From positions 2,232,001 to 2,296,000 of the forward strand of contig NZ_CP009556.1 in NCBI RefSeq assembly GCF_000959365.1: a stretch of DNA of 64,000 bases, written 5' to 3'. The notes beneath the pieces are model-generated. The model did no database searches. It was not told where the DNA came from and saw only the letters and a program-made list of their open reading frames with translations. Positions 26,417-34,738 of this stretch are shown in pieces. The DNA comes from Burkholderia oklahomensis C6786 (lineage in GTDB: Bacteria; Pseudomonadota; Gammaproteobacteria; Burkholderiales; Burkholderiaceae). Position numbers and translations under genes: made by a program. Each line of letters begins with the position of its first letter. Position 1 is the first letter of the stretch.

Positions 26417-26722
26417 ATGAACATCGACGTCGACGCAATCCACAAAGCGCTCGCCAGCCCCGTCCGCCGCGCAATCCTCGCGTGGCTGAAGGAGCCGGAC
26501 AAGCACTTCTGCGCATCGCACGCGGGGTCGTTTTCGCACGGCGTCTGCGCGGGCCAGATCGACGCGCTGTGCGGACTGTCGCAATCGACCGTGTCCGCGC
26601 ATCTCGCGACGCTCGAGCGCGCCGGACTCGTCACGTCGACCCGCGTCGGCCAATGGGCGTTCTTCAAGCGCAACGACGCGGTGATTCAAGCGTTTCTCGA
26701 TTCGCTGCATCGCGGCCTTTGA
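26417..26722 (+). CDS. ArsR-type winged-helix regulator, possibly redox- or electrophile-sensing
   Basis: The 101-residue protein has a winged helix core: ALASPVRRAILAWL (about 11-24) and the recognition segment SQSTVSAHLATLERAGLVTS (about 55-74). Between them is an inserted Cys/His-rich loop with C32, C44 and C52. No arsenic-type CxC motif is present. It is 50 bp upstream of an old yellow enzyme gene on the same strand, a classic pairing for quinone or electrophile response. An earlier TTG start adds two residues; the ATG at 26417 is preferred. Confidence 0.87.
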   Translation: MNIDVDAIHKALASPVRRAILAWLKEPDKHFCASHAGSFSHGVCAGQIDALCGLSQSTVSAHLATLERAGLVTSTRVGQWAFFKRNDAVIQAFLDSLHRGL

Positions 26723-26772
26723 CATCCGCCCATTCGCCGCAAGGGCTTAGCCACACTCGAAGAGGTCTCCTC

Positions 26773-27834
26773 ATGCCTTCTCTGTTCGATCCGCTGACCA
26801 TCGGCGACCTGACGCTCCCGAACCGCATCATCATGGCGCCGCTGACCCGCGCCCGCGCCGGCGACACGCGCATTCCCAACGCGCTGATGGCGCGCTATTA
26901 CGCGGCGCGCGCGTCGGCGGGGCTCATCATCAGCGAGGCGACGTCGGTCACGCCGCAGGGCGTCGGCTACGCGAGCACGCCCGGCATCTGGTCGCCGGAA
27001 CAGGTCGCGGGCTGGCGGCTCGTGACGGATGCCGTCCATGCGGCCGGCGGCCGCATCTTCCTGCAGCTCTGGCACGTCGGCCGCGTGTCCGACCCGGTCT
27101 TCCTCGACGGCGCGCTGCCCGTCGCCCCGAGCGCGATCGCGCCCGGCGGCCACGTGAGCCTCGTGCGCCCGCAGCGGCCCTACGTGACGCCGCGCGCGCT
27201 CGAGCTCGACGAGATCCCGGGCGTCGTCGCCGCGTTCCGCCGTGGCGCCGAGAACGCGCGCGCAGCCGGTTTCGACGGCGTCGAAGTGCATGGCGCGAAC
27301 GGCTATCTGCTCGATCAGTTCCTGCAGGACGGCTCGAACCGCCGCACCGATGCGTACGGCGGCTCGATCGAGAATCGCGCGCGCCTGCTGCTCGAAGTGG
27401 TCGACGAGGCGATCGACGTCTGGGGCGCGGCGCGCGTCGGCGTGCATCTGGCGCCGCGCGGCGATTCGCACACGATGGGCGATTCAACCCCCGCCGCGAC
27501 GTTCGGCTACGTCGCGCAAGCGCTCGGACGCCGCAACATCGCATTCCTGTTCGCGCGCGAATCGTTCGGCGGCGATTCCCTCAGCCCGCAGTTGAAGGCA
27601 GCGTTCGGCGGACCGTTCATCGCGAACGAGAACTTCACGCTCGAAAGTGCGCAGGCGGCGCTCGAAACCGGACGCGCGGACGCGGTCGCGTGGGGCAAGC
27701 TCTTCATTGCGAATCCGGATCTGCCGCGCCGCTTCGAGCTGAATGCGCCGCTCAACCAGCCGAACTCCGCGACTTTTTACTCCGAAGGCGAAACGGGATA
27801 TACGGACTATCCGGCGCTGGAAAGCGCGGCGTGA
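26773..27834 (+). CDS. Old yellow enzyme (NADH:flavin oxidoreductase, NemA type)
   Basis: The 353-residue TIM-barrel FMN enzyme shows APLTRARAGD near 20-30, the WHVGRVS segment near 100, the substrate-binding HGAN pair (His and Asn) near 177-180, and DQFLQDGSNRRTDAYGGS. It reduces activated alkenes, nitro compounds and similar electrophiles with NAD(P)H. AAGAGG lies about 8 bp before the ATG. It forms an operon with the ArsR-type regulator. A heptamer repeat array begins 35 bp after its stop. Confidence 0.93.
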   Translation: MPSLFDPLTIGDLTLPNRIIMAPLTRARAGDTRIPNALMARYYAARASAGLIISEATSVTPQGVGYASTPGIWSPEQVAGWRLVTDAVHAAGGRIFLQLWHVGRVSDPVFLDGALPVAPSAIAPGGHVSLVRPQRPYVTPRALELDEIPGVVAAFRRGAENARAAGFDGVEVHGANGYLLDQFLQDGSNRRTDAYGGSIENRARLLLEVVDEAIDVWGAARVGVHLAPRGDSHTMGDSTPAATFGYVAQALGRRNIAFLFARESFGGDSLSPQLKAAFGGPFIANENFTLESAQAALETGRADAVAWGKLFIANPDLPRRFELNAPLNQPNSATFYSEGETGYTDYPALESAA

Positions 27835-27869
27835 GACTGTCTCGGGAACGGGCCGCCTGGTCGTGGGCG

Positions 27870-28037
27870 GTTCGGGGTTCGGGGTTCGGGGTTCGGGGTT
27901 CGGGGTTCGGGGCTCTGAGTTCTGAGTTCTGAGTTCTGAGTTCTGAGTTCTGAGTTCTGAGTTCTGAGTTCTGAGTTCTGAGTTCTGAGTTCTGAGTTCT
28001 GAGTTCTGAGTTCTGAGTTCTGAGTTCTGAGTTCAGC
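27870..28037 (+). repeat. Heptamer tandem array: 6 x GTTCGGG, 1 x GCTCTGA, 16 x GTTCTGA, 1 x GTTCAGC
   Basis: Twenty-four 7-bp units run without interruption from 27870 to 28037 in two homogeneous blocks. The last unit, GTTCAGC, is the unit of the smaller array at 16831-16886 on the other strand. Since seven is not a multiple of three, the repeat stays open in several frames, so apparent peptides here are artefacts. It is a strong candidate variable-number locus. Confidence 0.95.
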
Positions 28038-28098
28038 CATCAAGCGTCGTCAGCCCGATGAATGTCGCGCATTCGCCGCCAACGGCGACGCCGATCGG

Positions 28099-28650
28099 CT
28101 AGTTGTCGAGCGAGCGACTCATGAACACGCGCTGCGATTCGTCGAGCCCGTGCGCGACGTGCGCCGCGCGTACCGCGGTCAGAGCGAGATCGAGCGTGTC
28201 GTCGTCGAGATCGACGAAGCCGAGGCTGCGGTAATACGGCGCGTTCCACGGCACATGCCGGAAGGTCGAGAGCACGATCTGCCGCGCGCCCGCCGTGCGA
28301 GCGCGCCCCGCGACGGCGTCGATCAGCGCGGAGCCGATTCGCCGTCCCGCATGCTCGGGCGCCACGTCCACCTCCTCAAGATAGAGACGCGACGCGTCGA
28401 GCACCCGGTATATCGCAAAGCCGACGACGCGCTCGCCGGCATCGACGGCGACGAGCGCGCGGCCGGCGTCGATGCGCGCGCGCAGATCGGCGAGGCCGGT
28501 CGGCGGACTCGACGCGATGTGCGGCATGCCGACATCATCGAAACGCCGCGCGGCGGCGGCTTCGATGCCGGCCATCAGCGGGGCTTCGTCCGCGCGCGCG
28601 GCACGGATGCGGATCGGAGTTCGTTGCGTGGCGGAGTGGGGCTTGATCAT
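28099..28650 (-). CDS. GNAT-family N-acetyltransferase
   Basis: The 183-residue protein has the GNAT core with the acetyl-CoA motif EEVDVAPEHAGRRIGSALID near 92-111 and the late VPWNAPYYRSLGF segment near 133-145. It starts at an ATG at 28650 (MIKPHSATQRTPIRIRAARADEAP) and is divergent from the LysE exporter across 96 bp. Its acceptor substrate is not predictable. The gene ends about 60 bp from the heptamer array. Confidence 0.9.
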   Translation of the reverse strand: MIKPHSATQRTPIRIRAARADEAPLMAGIEAAAARRFDDVGMPHIASSPPTGLADLRARIDAGRALVAVDAGERVVGFAIYRVLDASRLYLEEVDVAPEHAGRRIGSALIDAVAGRARTAGARQIVLSTFRHVPWNAPYYRSLGFVDLDDDTLDLALTAVRAAHVAHGLDESQRVFMSRSLDN

Positions 28651-28746
28651 TGTCGAATGGCTAAGGAGTCGATCGGATTCGAGTCGCGTCACTATAGTCA
28701 ATTCCTCGCACCTATCGCCATCGCGCATTGCACCGGGAGATTCGAT

Positions 28747-29358
28747 ATGTCGCTGTCCAGCCTGGCCGTATTCGCCGCCGCACTGCTGATCGCAGCCGGC
28801 TCGCCTGGCCCGAGCATCGCCGCACTGGTTGCCCGCGTGCTGACGAACGGGTTTCGCGACGTCTTGCCGTTCCTGGCGGCGATGTGGCTCGGCGAAGTGA
28901 TCTGGCTCACGTGCGCGGTGGCCGGGCTTGCCGTGGTCGCGCGCACGTTCGCGGTCGGCTTTCTCGTGCTGAAGTTCATCGGCATCGCTTATTTGTTGTT
29001 CCTCGCGTGGAAGATGTGGTTCGCGCCGTCCGACGTGCAAACCGACGCGCTTCCGAGTGGACAATCGCCGTTGCGCATGTTTCTGGCCGGTCTCGCGGTC
29101 ACGCTGGGCAACCCGAAAATCATGATTTTCTACGTCGCGCTGCTGCCGACGATGGTCGACCTGTCACATGTCGGCGCCGTCGCGTGGCTCGAGTTGACGC
29201 TGACTTTGCTGACCGTATTGATCGCGATCGATTGCGCATGGGCATTGCTCGCGACGCGCGCCCGCAAACTGTCGACGAGCCGTCGAGCGGCGAAGGCGGC
29301 CAATCGCACGAGCGCGGCCGCGATGGCGGGCGCCGCGGTCGCGATCGCGGCGCGCTAG
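28747..29358 (+). CDS. LysE/RhtB-family exporter
   Basis: The 203-residue membrane protein has about six hydrophobic segments and the family motif GSPGPSIAAL near 18-27. The GNPKIMIFYVALLP segment near 120-133 is also typical. Members export amino acids or homoserine lactone-like metabolites with proton antiport. A GGGAG ribosome-binding site lies just before the ATG at 28747. It is divergent from the GNAT gene; exporters and acetyltransferases often pair for detoxification, which remains inference here. Confidence 0.9.
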   Translation: MSLSSLAVFAAALLIAAGSPGPSIAALVARVLTNGFRDVLPFLAAMWLGEVIWLTCAVAGLAVVARTFAVGFLVLKFIGIAYLLFLAWKMWFAPSDVQTDALPSGQSPLRMFLAGLAVTLGNPKIMIFYVALLPTMVDLSHVGAVAWLELTLTLLTVLIAIDCAWALLATRARKLSTSRRAAKAANRTSAAAMAGAAVAIAAR

Positions 29359-29427
29359 CTTCACGGCAAAGGCCGCGCAGTTGCGCGGCAGTCCGCGGCG
29401 ACGGCATCTCGGCGCGGCGCATCGGCA

Positions 29428-29878
29428 TCAGACCCGCTTGGAGAAGTGCACGGAATGCTCCGCCTTTGAATGCTCTTTCGCAATCCATCCGATAGCCGAG
29501 CCTGACGTGCATCTCGACGTCCCGCGTGAACCGCCCGTTCGTGTATAGCCGGATCTGCCGGATCTCCGCCGGCCGCTTGACGATGCCACCAGTTCCGCTT
29601 GATCCAGCAATCGGCGAGCCAGGCCCCGCCTTTGATGCGCTGGCCGAACCGCCACTCTCTCTATCAGCGCATAGTCGTCGTTGAGTGCCGGTTCGGTCAG
29701 CGCGGCAGGAATCTCGTCGACGTCCATGACGTAGGCGAGGTGATTCCCGCACCGCGCCCACATGGCGCACCGCCGTCAGCTTGGGCTCGCGGCCGATTAC
29801 CGGCACCCATTTCGCCCATGCCGCCCGCGTCGGCGTGCGAATCGCCTGCACGTCGCGAGGACCAACTTGTCTCGGCAT
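29428..29878 (-). pseudogene. Frameshifted GNAT acetyltransferase remnant
   Basis: Pieces of one GNAT protein occur in order but in alternating frames: an N-terminal part with AAWAKWVPVIGREP, then HLAYVMDVDEIPAAL and the acetyl-CoA motif IERVAVRPAHQRRGLARRLL, then RQIRLYTNGRFTRDVEMHVRLGYRMD in another frame, then a terminal VHFSKRV back in the earlier frame. At least three frame changes are needed to join them, so the gene is inactive unless the sequence has errors. The remaining bases of the 29359-30038 gap hold no other gene. Confidence 0.75.
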
Positions 29879-30038
29879 GCGAGTCGTCCCGTTCATTGAC
29901 GGCCCCGGCTGACGACGCGCAATCGCTTGTTGCCGCACCAAACCCCAAGGTAGCGCCACGCGACGCTCGTCATCCGGTTCGCGTCGGAACAGAGAGCGTC
30001 TTCGCTCCTGAAACACGGCTCCCCGAGTACTTGTCCCG

Positions 30039-31241
30039 TCAGAAATCGACCTTCATCCCCGCCATCACCGCGAGTTGCCGATTCGAATTGCTGTTCGCGA
30101 GCACGGGAATCTGCGCGTAGTTCGCGGGAGCGCCGTTCGCATCGGTGCCGAGCCCTCGCCCCGATGCGATCTGACCGATCGCGACCGCATAGAGCGCGGT
30201 CCGCTTCGACAGACTGTAATTCGCACCGACGTTCAGTTGGTGAAAGCGCGTCGTCCCTCGGCTATCCGTCTTCGCGTTGTTGAAGATATACGCGACGCCC
30301 GCGCGCAGCATCGGCGTGAACGCGTACGTCGCGTTCAGCTCGGCGATGTCGAATGCGATCGACGCCCGCTGCGGATGCGCCGAAGTCGCGAAATATGCGC
30401 TGTCGTCGAGACGGGTGTGCGTGTAGGTCAGCGCGACGGTCGCGTCGCCGAACGCGATCGAGCCGCCGACGCCGAACGCCTTCATTGACGCCGCATCCTG
30501 CAGCAGGCAGTACATCGCGCCCGCATTGCTGCACGCGAAATCGCCGATGTATCCGCTCGCGCCGCCGAGCGCCGCATCGAGCGGCTGCCGCAGATTCAAA
30601 TAGCCGATGCCGAACGAGACCGGCGCGCGATTGTATGCGACGGCGACCGAATAGCCGCGACGCGCCGAGAAATCCCCCGCTTGGCCGCCGAAGCTGAACG
30701 TCCCGCCGAACGTCAGTCCGTGGAAATCGGCGCTCGTGAACTTGACCGCGTTGTTGAAGTTGAACGCCGCATTCAAATTGTCGACGTCACCGAGGTGCGA
30801 GCCGTACGGCGTCGCCCAACTGTTGCTCGACACGTATGCGCCGAGCGTATCGGTGTACGAATCGTATTGGCGTCCGAGGCCGAGCGTGCCGTACGCGTCA
30901 TGGCGCAAGCCGACCCATGCCTGCCGGCTGAACGCCGCACCGCCCTGCAGCGCCTGACCGTTCGCCGACAGGAACTGCTGCTCGAGCGCGAACACGGCCT
31001 TCAATCCGCCGCCGAGCGCCTCCGCACCCTGCAGTCCCCAGCGCGACGGCACCAGATTCCCGCCGCCCATCTGCCACGCATGGCCGCCGCTCACGCTGCC
31101 GTCCGCGCGCGTGAACTGCTGGTTCGTCGAATAGATGATGCCGGTATCCACCGTGCCGTACAGCGTTACGCTGCTTTGCGCGCAAGCGGGCGCGACGGCT
31201 GCGCCGGCGACGCCGGCCGCGATCCAGGTCCTGATCCTCAT
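30039..31241 (-). CDS. Gram-negative porin with a cysteine-containing loop
   Basis: The 400-residue precursor has a 21-residue signal peptide ending PACA before QSSVTLYGTVDTG, the SRWGLQGAEALGGGLKAVFALE block and a C-terminal Phe (MKVDF). Around residue 245 the segment DFACSNAGAMYCLLQD contains two Cys eight residues apart, unusual in this porin family and possibly a disulfide in a surface loop. GGAGGT precedes the ATG at 31241. A CAAATTGGCA motif shared with amine-pathway genes lies about 100 bp upstream, suggesting it is the entry channel for that pathway. Confidence 0.92.
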   Translation of the reverse strand: MRIRTWIAAGVAGAAVAPACAQSSVTLYGTVDTGIIYSTNQQFTRADGSVSGGHAWQMGGGNLVPSRWGLQGAEALGGGLKAVFALEQQFLSANGQALQGGAAFSRQAWVGLRHDAYGTLGLGRQYDSYTDTLGAYVSSNSWATPYGSHLGDVDNLNAAFNFNNAVKFTSADFHGLTFGGTFSFGGQAGDFSARRGYSVAVAYNRAPVSFGIGYLNLRQPLDAALGGASGYIGDFACSNAGAMYCLLQDAASMKAFGVGGSIAFGDATVALTYTHTRLDDSAYFATSAHPQRASIAFDIAELNATYAFTPMLRAGVAYIFNNAKTDSRGTTRFHQLNVGANYSLSKRTALYAVAIGQIASGRGLGTDANGAPANYAQIPVLANSNSNRQLAVMAGMKVDF

Positions 31242-31330
31242 GTTCCACCCACCTCCCGTCATTGATTTGGATTGCCAATCGATCGACTCGATCGGCGGCG
31301 GTGGAGGAACTCTATCCAGCGAAAATTTTG

Positions 31331-31353
31331 GGCCTGTATCCCAAATTGGCAAA
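31331..31353 (-). promoter_or_regulatory. Shared regulatory motif, copy A (porin)
   Basis: CAAATTGGCA (31342-31351) is preceded on the plus strand by a TGTA-containing flank similar to copy B, and both copies also have an AAAATT element about 20 bp to the left. It lies about 100 bp before the porin start. Copies B (34669-34678) and C (37720-37729) are in the same orientation. Confidence 0.6.
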
Positions 31354-31462
31354 TGCGTCAGCGACGCACGGGACAGGCATGGCGCGGCGAACGCGCGTAT
31401 CGCCGCTTAGCGCACGCGACGCATGCGATGCATGCGGCGTGCGGTGCGTGCGATGCCGGCGC

Positions 31463-32401
31463 TCAGGACAAACGCCGCGTCTGCGACGGCAGCTCGCCGA
31501 ACAGATCGCGATACTCGCGCGCGAAATAGCCGAGATGCGTGAAGCCCCACCGCGCCGCCGCCTCGCCGACGCACAGCGCGTCGGCGGACGTCGTGCGCAG
31601 CAGACGGCGCACCGCGTTCAGGCGGATCGTGCGCAAGTACGTGACGGGCGTCACGTCGGCGACGCGCTGGAAGCTCGTCTGCAGCGTGCGTCGGCTGCAG
31701 CGCAGCGCGCGGCACAGCTCGAGCACCGTCACGGGCTCTTCGGGCCGCGCCCGAAGATAGCGCTCGCAGCGCCTGACGATGTCGCTGTACGTCGCATGCG
31801 TGATGTCGCGCCGTGCTTCGCCGACCGCGTCCGCGAGCGCGTCGAGGAACACGCCGAGCATCGCGTCGCGAAACATCTTGCGGGTCGCGTCGTATTCGAG
31901 CCACGCCGGGTTGCGCTGCGCATCGTCGATATACGACGACAGGCGCGCGCCGAGCGCCGCGCCCTGCTCGTCCGTCAGGCGGATCACGTGCCGCGGCGCA
32001 CGGCTCTCGCGCGTTCCGAACTCGGCTTCGCACAGCTCGTCGATCATGTCTGGCGCGGCGCTGATGCCGACGAGCCGCATCCCCTCGGGCGTATGGAACT
32101 CGAAATCCTCGCCGGGGCGCAGCGCGAGGAGCGCATAGCCGTCGACATGCTGCCGCTGGAACGTCCCCGACAGCGGCGCGAGCACCGGCACCGCGAGCGA
32201 CGTGCGTCCCTCCGGCGACATGCCCGTCTGAGCGACGCGGCGGTTCGTCGTTTCGCGGAAGAAGTGGAAATCGTCGTACAAAACCTGCGTGACCGTGCCC
32301 TTGAAGCGGCCGGGCGTCATCTGCCGGTAGACCTGGCGCCAGCCGGCGATGGCGAGCCCGTGATCGTGGACGTCTTCGAGCGAACGCGACTGGAACAACA
32401 T
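31463..32401 (-). CDS. AraC-family regulator (EutR/FeaR-like)
   Basis: The 312-residue protein has an N-terminal sensing domain (about 1-195) and a C-terminal double helix-turn-helix (about 215-312) with VLELCRALRCSRRTLQTSFQ and WGFTHLGYFAREYRDLFGELPS. It resembles regulators of ethanolamine or aromatic-amine use. GGAGG lies 5 bp before the ATG at 32401, deciding against longer starts. It is 94 bp downstream of the DUF3156-like gene and may be read through from the permease promoter. Its target sites were not identified. Confidence 0.9.
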   Translation of the reverse strand: MLFQSRSLEDVHDHGLAIAGWRQVYRQMTPGRFKGTVTQVLYDDFHFFRETTNRRVAQTGMSPEGRTSLAVPVLAPLSGTFQRQHVDGYALLALRPGEDFEFHTPEGMRLVGISAAPDMIDELCEAEFGTRESRAPRHVIRLTDEQGAALGARLSSYIDDAQRNPAWLEYDATRKMFRDAMLGVFLDALADAVGEARRDITHATYSDIVRRCERYLRARPEEPVTVLELCRALRCSRRTLQTSFQRVADVTPVTYLRTIRLNAVRRLLRTTSADALCVGEAAARWGFTHLGYFAREYRDLFGELPSQTRRLS

Positions 32402-32495
32402 GGATGCCTCCAGAGAATTCCGATGCGGCGTGACGAACGGCGCCTGCATGCGCCCGCGCGGCAGCGCGGTGTGCCCGTCGCCCGGCGGGCCGGCA

Positions 32496-33116
32496 TCAAT
32501 CGTCCTGCACGCGCGCAAGCGCGGCTTCGAAGCCCGCGAACGCCGCGCGCAGCGCATCGCGCTGCGCGTCGGCGAGACGCACGTAGCGCCGGAACGACGG
32601 CATCCGGCCGACCACTTCGCTGCCGCCGAACGGCACGATGCGCAGCGTCCAGCGCGGGCCGCTCGCGACGAGCTCACAGTATGTCAGATCGAGCGCCGCG
32701 AGCGGCGCGTCGAGCGCGGGCGTCGCGAGCAGCGTCGCGACGCCCGCAGCGAAATGCGCATCGGCGCCGCGCGCGAGCGTCGCCGCGACCGGCCCGTGAC
32801 GCACCCAGCCGCTCGCGGCGATCGACGCCGAGCCGTTCGCATCGGGTCCCGCAAGCGTCCGCTCCAACTGCACGCTGACCGTATGCAGCAGAAACTGCCG
32901 ATCGACGCGCTCGTCCGCGCGCAGCGCAATGCCGTCGCTCAGCGTCATCCGCGCGGCGTCGCCGTCGTCGGGCATTGCGAGCGTCGCCTCCAGATCCGCT
33001 GCCACGCGCGCGAGCGTCGCGCCGCGCCGATATCCGGGCACGGGGCCCGGCGCGAGCCAGCGCCGCCATCCGGCCGCGGACGCGACGCCGCCGATCGTCG
33101 TCGCTCGCCCGCTCAT
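32496..33116 (-). CDS. Uncharacterised protein linked to the amine permease (DUF3156-like)
   Basis: The 206-residue protein starts at an ATG at 33116 that overlaps the permease stop by 4 bp, so the two are translationally coupled. It has no signal peptide or membrane segment. Segments such as GYRRGATLARVAADLEATL and ELVASGPRWTLRIVPFGGSEVVGRMPSFRRY suggest a compact cytoplasmic fold. It resembles from memory the DUF3156 family, which sits beside amine permeases; that label needs a domain search. Confidence 0.75.
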   Translation of the reverse strand: MSGRATTIGGVASAAGWRRWLAPGPVPGYRRGATLARVAADLEATLAMPDDGDAARMTLSDGIALRADERVDRQFLLHTVSVQLERTLAGPDANGSASIAASGWVRHGPVAATLARGADAHFAAGVATLLATPALDAPLAALDLTYCELVASGPRWTLRIVPFGGSEVVGRMPSFRRYVRLADAQRDALRAAFAGFEAALARVQDD

Positions 33117-34603
33117 CGGACGTGCTCGTTGCGCAACACTTCTTCGACGGGCACCGGCTTGAACGGATGCTTGCGCTGCACGACGAGCGTCCAGAACAGC
33201 GCGTAGAGCGCGGTGAGCCCGAGCATCGTGCCGAACGGCACGTAGATGTCGCGGCTGTTCATCCCCGGCGGCGCGATGTACCAGATCGCGAGCACGATGC
33301 CGACGCTCGACACGATCTGCGGCAGCGGAAACCACGGCGACCGGTACGGCCGCGGCAGATCCGGGCGGCGAATCCGCAGCATCACGACCGACAGTGTGAC
33401 GAGCAGATACGCGGTGCCCCATGCGCAGGTCGCGGCGAGCACGAGGTGCATGATGCTATCGAGATCGCCGTGGATGATCCACGCATGCGCGATCGGCACG
33501 GCGGCCGCCGCGACGATGCCGACGACGGGCGTCCTGAAGCGCGGATGCAGGTAGGCGAAGCACTTCGGCAGCGCGCCGTCGACCGCCATTCCGTACAGGA
33601 TCCGCGGCAGGCCCGCCATCAGCGTGTTGATCGTCGCCGCGCCGGCGAACAGGAACGCGACGCCGAACCACACGCGTCCGAACGGGCCGAGCACCTGCAG
33701 CGCGAACGCGGGAATCGCGCCCGGCGTGTCGAGCAGATGCGTGAGGCCGTCCGGCGTCACCGCGACGTTCGGCACCTGGCGCTTGATCGCCGCGCCGTAG
33801 AGAAACATGCAGACCGCGACGCCGGCGAGCCCGAGCGCCATCGCGCGCGGAATCGTCTTGCCGGGCGTCTTCATCTCGGGCGCGAGCGGCGTGACGAACT
33901 CGCAGCCGACGAACATGAACATCGCCATCCCGACGAGCGACAGCACGGCCGGCGCCGACGCGCCGACCTCCGAGCGCCCGAACCAGCCGTCAAGAGAAAC
34001 GGCGGGCGCGGCCGCGAGCCCGAGCACGCCGAAGATCGTCAGCGACAGCCACATGCCGATCGTCAGCACGACCTCGAGCTTGCTGAACACCTTGATGCCG
34101 ATGATGTTGGTGATCGCGAACGTCATGACGAGGCCGACGCCGACGAGCCACGCACTGTTGTGCCGCTCGACCGCGGCGTTCAGCGACTCGAAGTTGACGA
34201 GCGCCATGATGCCGCTCAGGATCGTTTCCGCCGTGCCGGCGAACACGTGGACGAGGAAGTACGCGGAGATCGTGCCGGTGATCGCCCAGAAGCGGCCGAG
34301 CCCGCACGACAGGTAGTCGTAGACCGAGCCCGCCGTCGGCAGCATCGCCGCCGCCTCGGAGAACGTCGTCGCCTGCGCCTGCATCATCACGAACGCGATG
34401 ATCATCGCGACCGCGAACGCCCAGCCGCCCATTCCGAAACCGGACGTCGCGGTCAGGATCACCGGGCTCGCCATGATGAGACCGACGGCGCTCGCGAGCG
34501 CGGTCGGAAAACCCACCGCCCCCGCCGCCAGCGCGGGCTGCCCGTTCGGCCCGCCGGACGCCGCCCGGGCCTCCGCATTCGAATAACCTGACAAATCCGA
34601 CAT
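33113..34603 (-). CDS. APC-superfamily permease, ethanolamine/amine type
   Basis: The 496-residue protein has about twelve hydrophobic segments and APC-type motifs, for example AVGLIMASPVILTATSGFGMGGWAF (about 38-62) and FVGCEFVTPLAPEMKTPGKTIPRAM (about 232-256). Closest recalled relatives are ethanolamine permeases (Eat), but neighbouring transaminase and aldehyde dehydrogenase genes suggest an amine substrate more generally. No ethanolamine ammonia-lyase genes are present. The promoter region carries motif copy B about 65 bp upstream. GGAG is present 8-10 bp before the ATG. Confidence 0.88.
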   Translation of the reverse strand: MSDLSGYSNAEARAASGGPNGQPALAAGAVGFPTALASAVGLIMASPVILTATSGFGMGGWAFAVAMIIAFVMMQAQATTFSEAAAMLPTAGSVYDYLSCGLGRFWAITGTISAYFLVHVFAGTAETILSGIMALVNFESLNAAVERHNSAWLVGVGLVMTFAITNIIGIKVFSKLEVVLTIGMWLSLTIFGVLGLAAAPAVSLDGWFGRSEVGASAPAVLSLVGMAMFMFVGCEFVTPLAPEMKTPGKTIPRAMALGLAGVAVCMFLYGAAIKRQVPNVAVTPDGLTHLLDTPGAIPAFALQVLGPFGRVWFGVAFLFAGAATINTLMAGLPRILYGMAVDGALPKCFAYLHPRFRTPVVGIVAAAAVPIAHAWIIHGDLDSIMHLVLAATCAWGTAYLLVTLSVVMLRIRRPDLPRPYRSPWFPLPQIVSSVGIVLAIWYIAPPGMNSRDIYVPFGTMLGLTALYALFWTLVVQRKHPFKPVPVEEVLRNEHVR

Positions 34604-34651
34604 CCTCGTCTCCTTTGCGATGCGTCAATGTCGAGAAAATACGGAGGCCAA

Positions 34652-34680
34652 AATTCCCGCATGTAGCGCAAATTGGCAAA
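34652..34680 (-). promoter_or_regulatory. Shared regulatory motif, copy B (permease)
   Basis: CAAATTGGCA at 34669-34678 lies 66 bp before the permease start. On the minus strand the motif end is about 27 bp from a TATTTT -10-like element, the same spacing as copy C to its TACAGT. This placement near -42 suits an activator. Confidence 0.6.
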
Positions 34681-34738
34681 ACGGCCGGGGCCGCGCGAAC
34701 GCCGCCCCGGCCGTCAGCCGTCCGTAATCGGCGCGCGA

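Noticed and set aside
27870..28037. CRISPR-like appearance of regular repeats
   Set aside because: Units are only 7 bp with no spacers and no cas genes nearby.
27807..28043. A frame reading repeated ELRTQNS peptides through the heptamer array
   Set aside because: It arises only from the 7-bp repeat being free of stops in several frames; no start signal or conserved protein is present.
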